36,400 nt of DNA from Planctomycetota bacterium (GTDB taxonomy: Bacteria > Planctomycetota > Planctomycetia > Pirellulales > Thermoguttaceae). Both the position numbers and the translations under genes were made by a program. Location of the stretch: assembly GCA_030611515.1 (NCBI GenBank), contig JAUWPQ010000010.1:1-36400 (forward strand), in the 5' to 3' direction. Under the pieces are notes generated by a model. That model was given only the letters and a program-made list of their open reading frames with translations, was not told where the DNA came from and did not search any database. Of the stretch, positions 34,239 through 36,400 are shown piece by piece. Numbering within the stretch: the stretch's first letter is position 1; each line of letters begins with the position of its first letter.

Positions 34239-34331
34239 TTAACGCGCCACGTCGGCGTTTACTCCTCGCTCACCGACGCGGAGCGTCGGAACACTTGGGT
34301 TCCCACGCGGAGCGTCGGAACCAGAAATACT
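33940..34331. repeat. Two tandem copies of a 201-bp palindromic repeat unit
   Basis: The units begin with GTTCCCATGCTCTGCATGGG at 33940 and 34141, so the period is 201 bp. They share the order: palindrome, GGACGCTCCGCGTCC palindrome, ATCCCCATGCTCCGCATGAA, ATGAAAACGAGCAACTTT, GACGCGGAGCGTC palindrome and a GGTTCCCA...GAACCA end. They differ by scattered substitutions. The second unit runs into the membrane-fusion protein gene and encodes its last 27 or so residues. Confidence 0.75.
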
Positions 34332-35582
34332 ACTGTCGTCCGACTTAATCGGCTTCGGCCGCACGTGCATCCCCGAGTGGACAAACTGGAGCCCGCCGAC
34401 AATGACCCGCTCTCCAAGCTCTATGCTGTCGATCGTTTTCCCGCCGGATAACTCTTTTTCGTCCGCCTGCCGCAAACCATCCTTCGTGCGGACCATCTTC
34501 ACGGGTATCACGACTTGCAGCCCGTCGGGTTGCTGAGCGCCCAAAGTGACCGGACGATATTCGACGATGTTTTTGTCGTTGACGATTTTCAGATATTTCT
34601 TTCCCTGATCGGTGCCGACTGCTTTCGGAGGAACGAGTATCGCATCGTGCGGACTGCCGATCGGCAGCCGGATGCGGACGAACATGCCGGGCGTCAACAG
34701 GCGATAGTTTTTGTAATCCAGCGACGGATTGGCGAACGTGCCGCGAAGCTGGAGCGTGCCGGTGCTGGGGTCGATGCGGTTGTTGATGAAGTCGATCTTG
34801 CCCTCGTGCGGATAACGATCTTCCTCGTCGGACAACCCCATCTCGACCGGGAACCCCTTCTTTTCCTCTTTGCGATCGACTTGTCCCTTTTCGATCATCC
34901 GTTGGATGCGAAGCAAGGCGTGTTCGTCGATGTCGAAGTAGGCGTACATCGGGTTCTGCGAAACGACGGTGGTCAGCAGGGTCTCGTCCTGCTTGACCAG
35001 ATTGCCGATGGTCAGCAGGTTTCGCCCCACGACGCCGTCGATCGGCGAAATGATCCGCGTGAACTCGACGTTCAGCCGCGCGGCCTCCGAGTCGGCCTTG
35101 GCGGCGGCCACCGCCGCGCGGGCTTCGTCCCTTGCGGCGGCATATTTATCGACGTCCTGCTTGCTGATCGCGCCTGGGGTCTTGGCGATTTCCAACGCAC
35201 GGGCGTAGTCGGCCTTGGTCAGCTTCAAGTGAGCTTCGGCCAAACGGACCCGGCCGAGTTCCCTGTCCAAGGCGGCCTTGTAGGGACGCGGATCGATCAG
35301 GAACAGCCGCTGATCGACCTTCACTTCGGCGCCCGAAACGAAATCCACGGTATCGAGATATCCCGTCACTCGGGCTTGAATCTTGACCGACTCGGGCGCT
35401 TCGATACGTCCCGTAAAATACGCATAATCGGTAACTTTCCGCGCGGTCGGCTTAGTCACCCGAACTACCGGCCCGGCGTCTTTCGAGTCCGATTGCTCTT
35501 GCTTCCCTTTGTCGGAGCATCCCATGCCGAGGCACGTAAGTACAAGCAGTCCTTGCAGTAACGCTGATCTGGGCAGGCACAT
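34239..35582 (-). CDS. RND membrane-fusion (periplasmic adaptor) protein
   Basis: From the ATG at 35582 it has about 447 residues. An N-terminal hydrophobic segment with Cys17 and Cys22 (LTCLGMGCSD) suggests a lipoprotein-like anchor, although the lipobox is imperfect. ARVTGYLDTVDFVSGAEVKV is the lipoyl-type domain, with an alpha-hairpin (about 120-180) and FTRIISPIDGVVGRNLLTIG as its second half. A beta-barrel and a membrane-proximal domain follow. It would bridge the pump and the outer-membrane factor. The last 27 residues or so (SDAPRGNPSVPTLRVGERG and onward) are translated from a dispersed repeat and are probably not functional. The frame opens earlier, but the upstream residues look non-coding. 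Confidence 0.9.
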   Translation of the reverse strand: MCLPRSALLQGLLVLTCLGMGCSDKGKQEQSDSKDAGPVVRVTKPTARKVTDYAYFTGRIEAPESVKIQARVTGYLDTVDFVSGAEVKVDQRLFLIDPRPYKAALDRELGRVRLAEAHLKLTKADYARALEIAKTPGAISKQDVDKYAAARDEARAAVAAAKADSEAARLNVEFTRIISPIDGVVGRNLLTIGNLVKQDETLLTTVVSQNPMYAYFDIDEHALLRIQRMIEKGQVDRKEEKKGFPVEMGLSDEEDRYPHEGKIDFINNRIDPSTGTLQLRGTFANPSLDYKNYRLLTPGMFVRIRLPIGSPHDAILVPPKAVGTDQGKKYLKIVNDKNIVEYRPVTLGAQQPDGLQVVIPVKMVRTKDGLRQADEKELSGGKTIDSIELGERVIVGGLQFVHSGMHVRPKPIKSDDSSISGSDAPRGNPSVPTLRVGERGVNADVAR

Positions 35583-35707
35583 GGGAGTGGTTTGCTGGGT
35601 GGTGGGTATGGGGTAAGGGTAGACTGATGCTCCTGAAACATAGGCCGCGATTTGATGCCATAAAGCCGCGGCCGTTGGCACTGACGAAAAGGGTTGAGGT
35701 TGTGTGC

Positions 35708-35724
35708 CACTGGCTTTGCCAGTG
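35708..35724 (+). repeat. REP-like palindrome, left
   Basis: CACTGGC, a TTT loop and GCCAGTG form a perfect 7-bp hairpin about 45 bases before the transposase start. It is the inverted counterpart of 36365-36381. Confidence 0.65.
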
Positions 35725-35769
35725 CCGGGGTGGGTTGACGTTCCATCTTGTTGTGTGTAGAAGAAGGGA

Positions 35770-36348
35770 ATGGCACATCGGAAGACGGTGCGACATTTTC
35801 ACGAAGTCGGTCATCTGCACGAGTTGACCTTTTCGTGCTATCGTCGAATGCCCTTGTTGACCAACGACACATGGCGGGAGAAATTGGCCCGATGCGTCGA
35901 AGCAGCCGGCAAAGAAACGACGATCGAACTGGTCGGGTTTGTCTTCATGCCCGAGCATGTGCATCTGCTCGTGTATCCGAAGACCCCGAATCCGTCGATC
36001 AGCCTGTATCTGGCCCGGATAAAACAGCCGTTCTCGAAGCAGATCAAAGACATTTTGGTCGGGCAGCGTTCACGGCTGCTGTTGAAGCTCACGGTGCGGG
36101 AGCGGCCGGGGAAGGAATGTTTTCGGTTTTGGCAAGAAGGCCCCGGTTTCGACCGGAACCTGTATTCTCCCGAGGCCATTTCGTCGTCCTTGGAGTACAT
36201 TCACAACAACCCTGTCAGCCGAGGGCTTTGTCGGCGTGCCGTGGACTGGAAATGGTCATCGGCCGGATACTACCTCGATGTGCCCTCACGACAACAGCAT
36301 CCCAACTTGCCGATGATTCACGGTTTACCGGAAGGAGCCGTCGTCTGA
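35770..36348 (+). CDS. REP-associated tyrosine transposase (Y1/HUH family)
   Basis: A 192-residue HUH single-strand nuclease. FMPEHVHLLV carries His63-x-His65, the metal-binding HUH pair. Tyr143 in SLEYIHNNPV is the catalytic tyrosine, and WKWSSAGYY near the end is typical of RAYT proteins. GAAGGG lies just before the ATG. RAYTs cut and rejoin REP hairpins and are usually domesticated single-copy genes. The flanking palindromes at 35708 and 36365 are its probable substrates. The gene appears intact. Confidence 0.9.
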   Translation: MAHRKTVRHFHEVGHLHELTFSCYRRMPLLTNDTWREKLARCVEAAGKETTIELVGFVFMPEHVHLLVYPKTPNPSISLYLARIKQPFSKQIKDILVGQRSRLLLKLTVRERPGKECFRFWQEGPGFDRNLYSPEAISSSLEYIHNNPVSRGLCRRAVDWKWSSAGYYLDVPSRQQHPNLPMIHGLPEGAVV

Positions 36349-36364
36349 GAAGTTCCAGAGAAGG

Positions 36365-36381
36365 CACTGGCAAAGCCAGTG
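36365..36381 (-). repeat. REP-like palindrome, right
   Basis: CACTGGC, an AAA loop and GCCAGTG: the reverse complement of the left copy, 17 bases past the transposase stop codon. Confidence 0.65.
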
Positions 36382-36400
36382 GCACACTTCCACAGTGCCA

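Larger units (their letters stand above)
35702..36387. mobile_element. RAYT gene bracketed by inverted REP palindromes
   Basis: A 25-bp sequence at 35702-35726 and its exact reverse complement at 36363-36387 flank the transposase gene. Each contains a 17-base hairpin, CACTGGCTTTGCCAGTG and its complement. This is the usual look of a REP-associated tyrosine transposase locus. The last six bases of the window (GTGCCA) may begin another copy. Confidence 0.65.

Noticed and set aside
33940..34331. Regularly spaced palindromic units that might suggest a CRISPR array.
   Set aside because: There are only two units with a 201-bp period, repeated parts and spacers alike are similar between units, and no cas gene is present.

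Overview
The window looks like a chromosomal segment of a GC-rich planctomycete, probably in or near the Pirellulales. This is inferred from gene content and style, not from a database match. The pointers are the many GC-rich palindromic dispersed repeats, genes that often lack a clear Shine-Dalgarno sequence, a stand-alone planctomycete-type sigma factor, an isolated ketosynthase/acyl-carrier pair, and an RND pump with an unusual extra membrane insert. No rRNA, CRISPR array or prophage is visible. One tRNA gene, tRNA-Lys(TTT), is present.

Layout. 1-1.9 kb: a secreted matrixin-like zinc protease, cut by the window edge. 2.2-3.2 kb: a small conserved-looking protein and a sigma-70-family factor behind a good -35/-10 promoter. 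3.3-6.3 kb: a pteridine-reductase-like SDR and an RmlD-like reductase (minus strand), divergent from galE, then tRNA-Lys. 6.5-7.8 kb: a CrtI-like FAD oxidoreductase. 8.5-12.5 kb: a two-gene restriction-modification module, an N6-adenine methylase whose stop overlaps the start of a PD-(D/E)XK nuclease-like protein. It is visibly AT-richer than its flanks and is bounded by non-coding DNA with palindromes and a gene remnant.

13.1-20.2 kb: six minus-strand genes. The first three are a GT4 glycosyltransferase fused to an alpha/alpha-barrel-like half, a GH130 phosphorylase and a second GT4. The last three overlap end to end: a LicC/PntC-like nucleotidyltransferase, a SAM methyltransferase and a CDP-alcohol phosphotransferase. 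Together they suggest synthesis and phosphorolysis of a mannose-type glycan next to a CDP-activated head-group or phosphodiester pathway. 20.9-22.5 kb: a FabF-like ketosynthase and an acyl carrier protein with a 62-bp MITE-like element between them. 22.6-23.0 kb: a roughly 400-bp composite inverted repeat built of hairpins whose two halves differ by compensatory base-pair changes.

23.1-25.5 kb: a small membrane protein, an MNT-type nucleotidyltransferase-fold protein and a secreted metallophosphoesterase. 25.7-28.6 kb: a Cache/HAMP/PAS histidine kinase with its single-domain response regulator. 28.8-35.6 kb: a complete tripartite RND efflux system in which the outer-membrane factor is convergent to the membrane-fusion protein and pump, with palindromic repeats at the junctions. 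35.7-36.4 kb: a REP-associated tyrosine transposase (RAYT) bracketed by an inverted pair of its likely REP palindromes.

The strongest candidates for something little described are the overlapping nucleotidyltransferase/methyltransferase/CDP-alcohol transferase operon with its GT/GH130 neighbours, the split methylase-nuclease module, and the covarying hairpin element.
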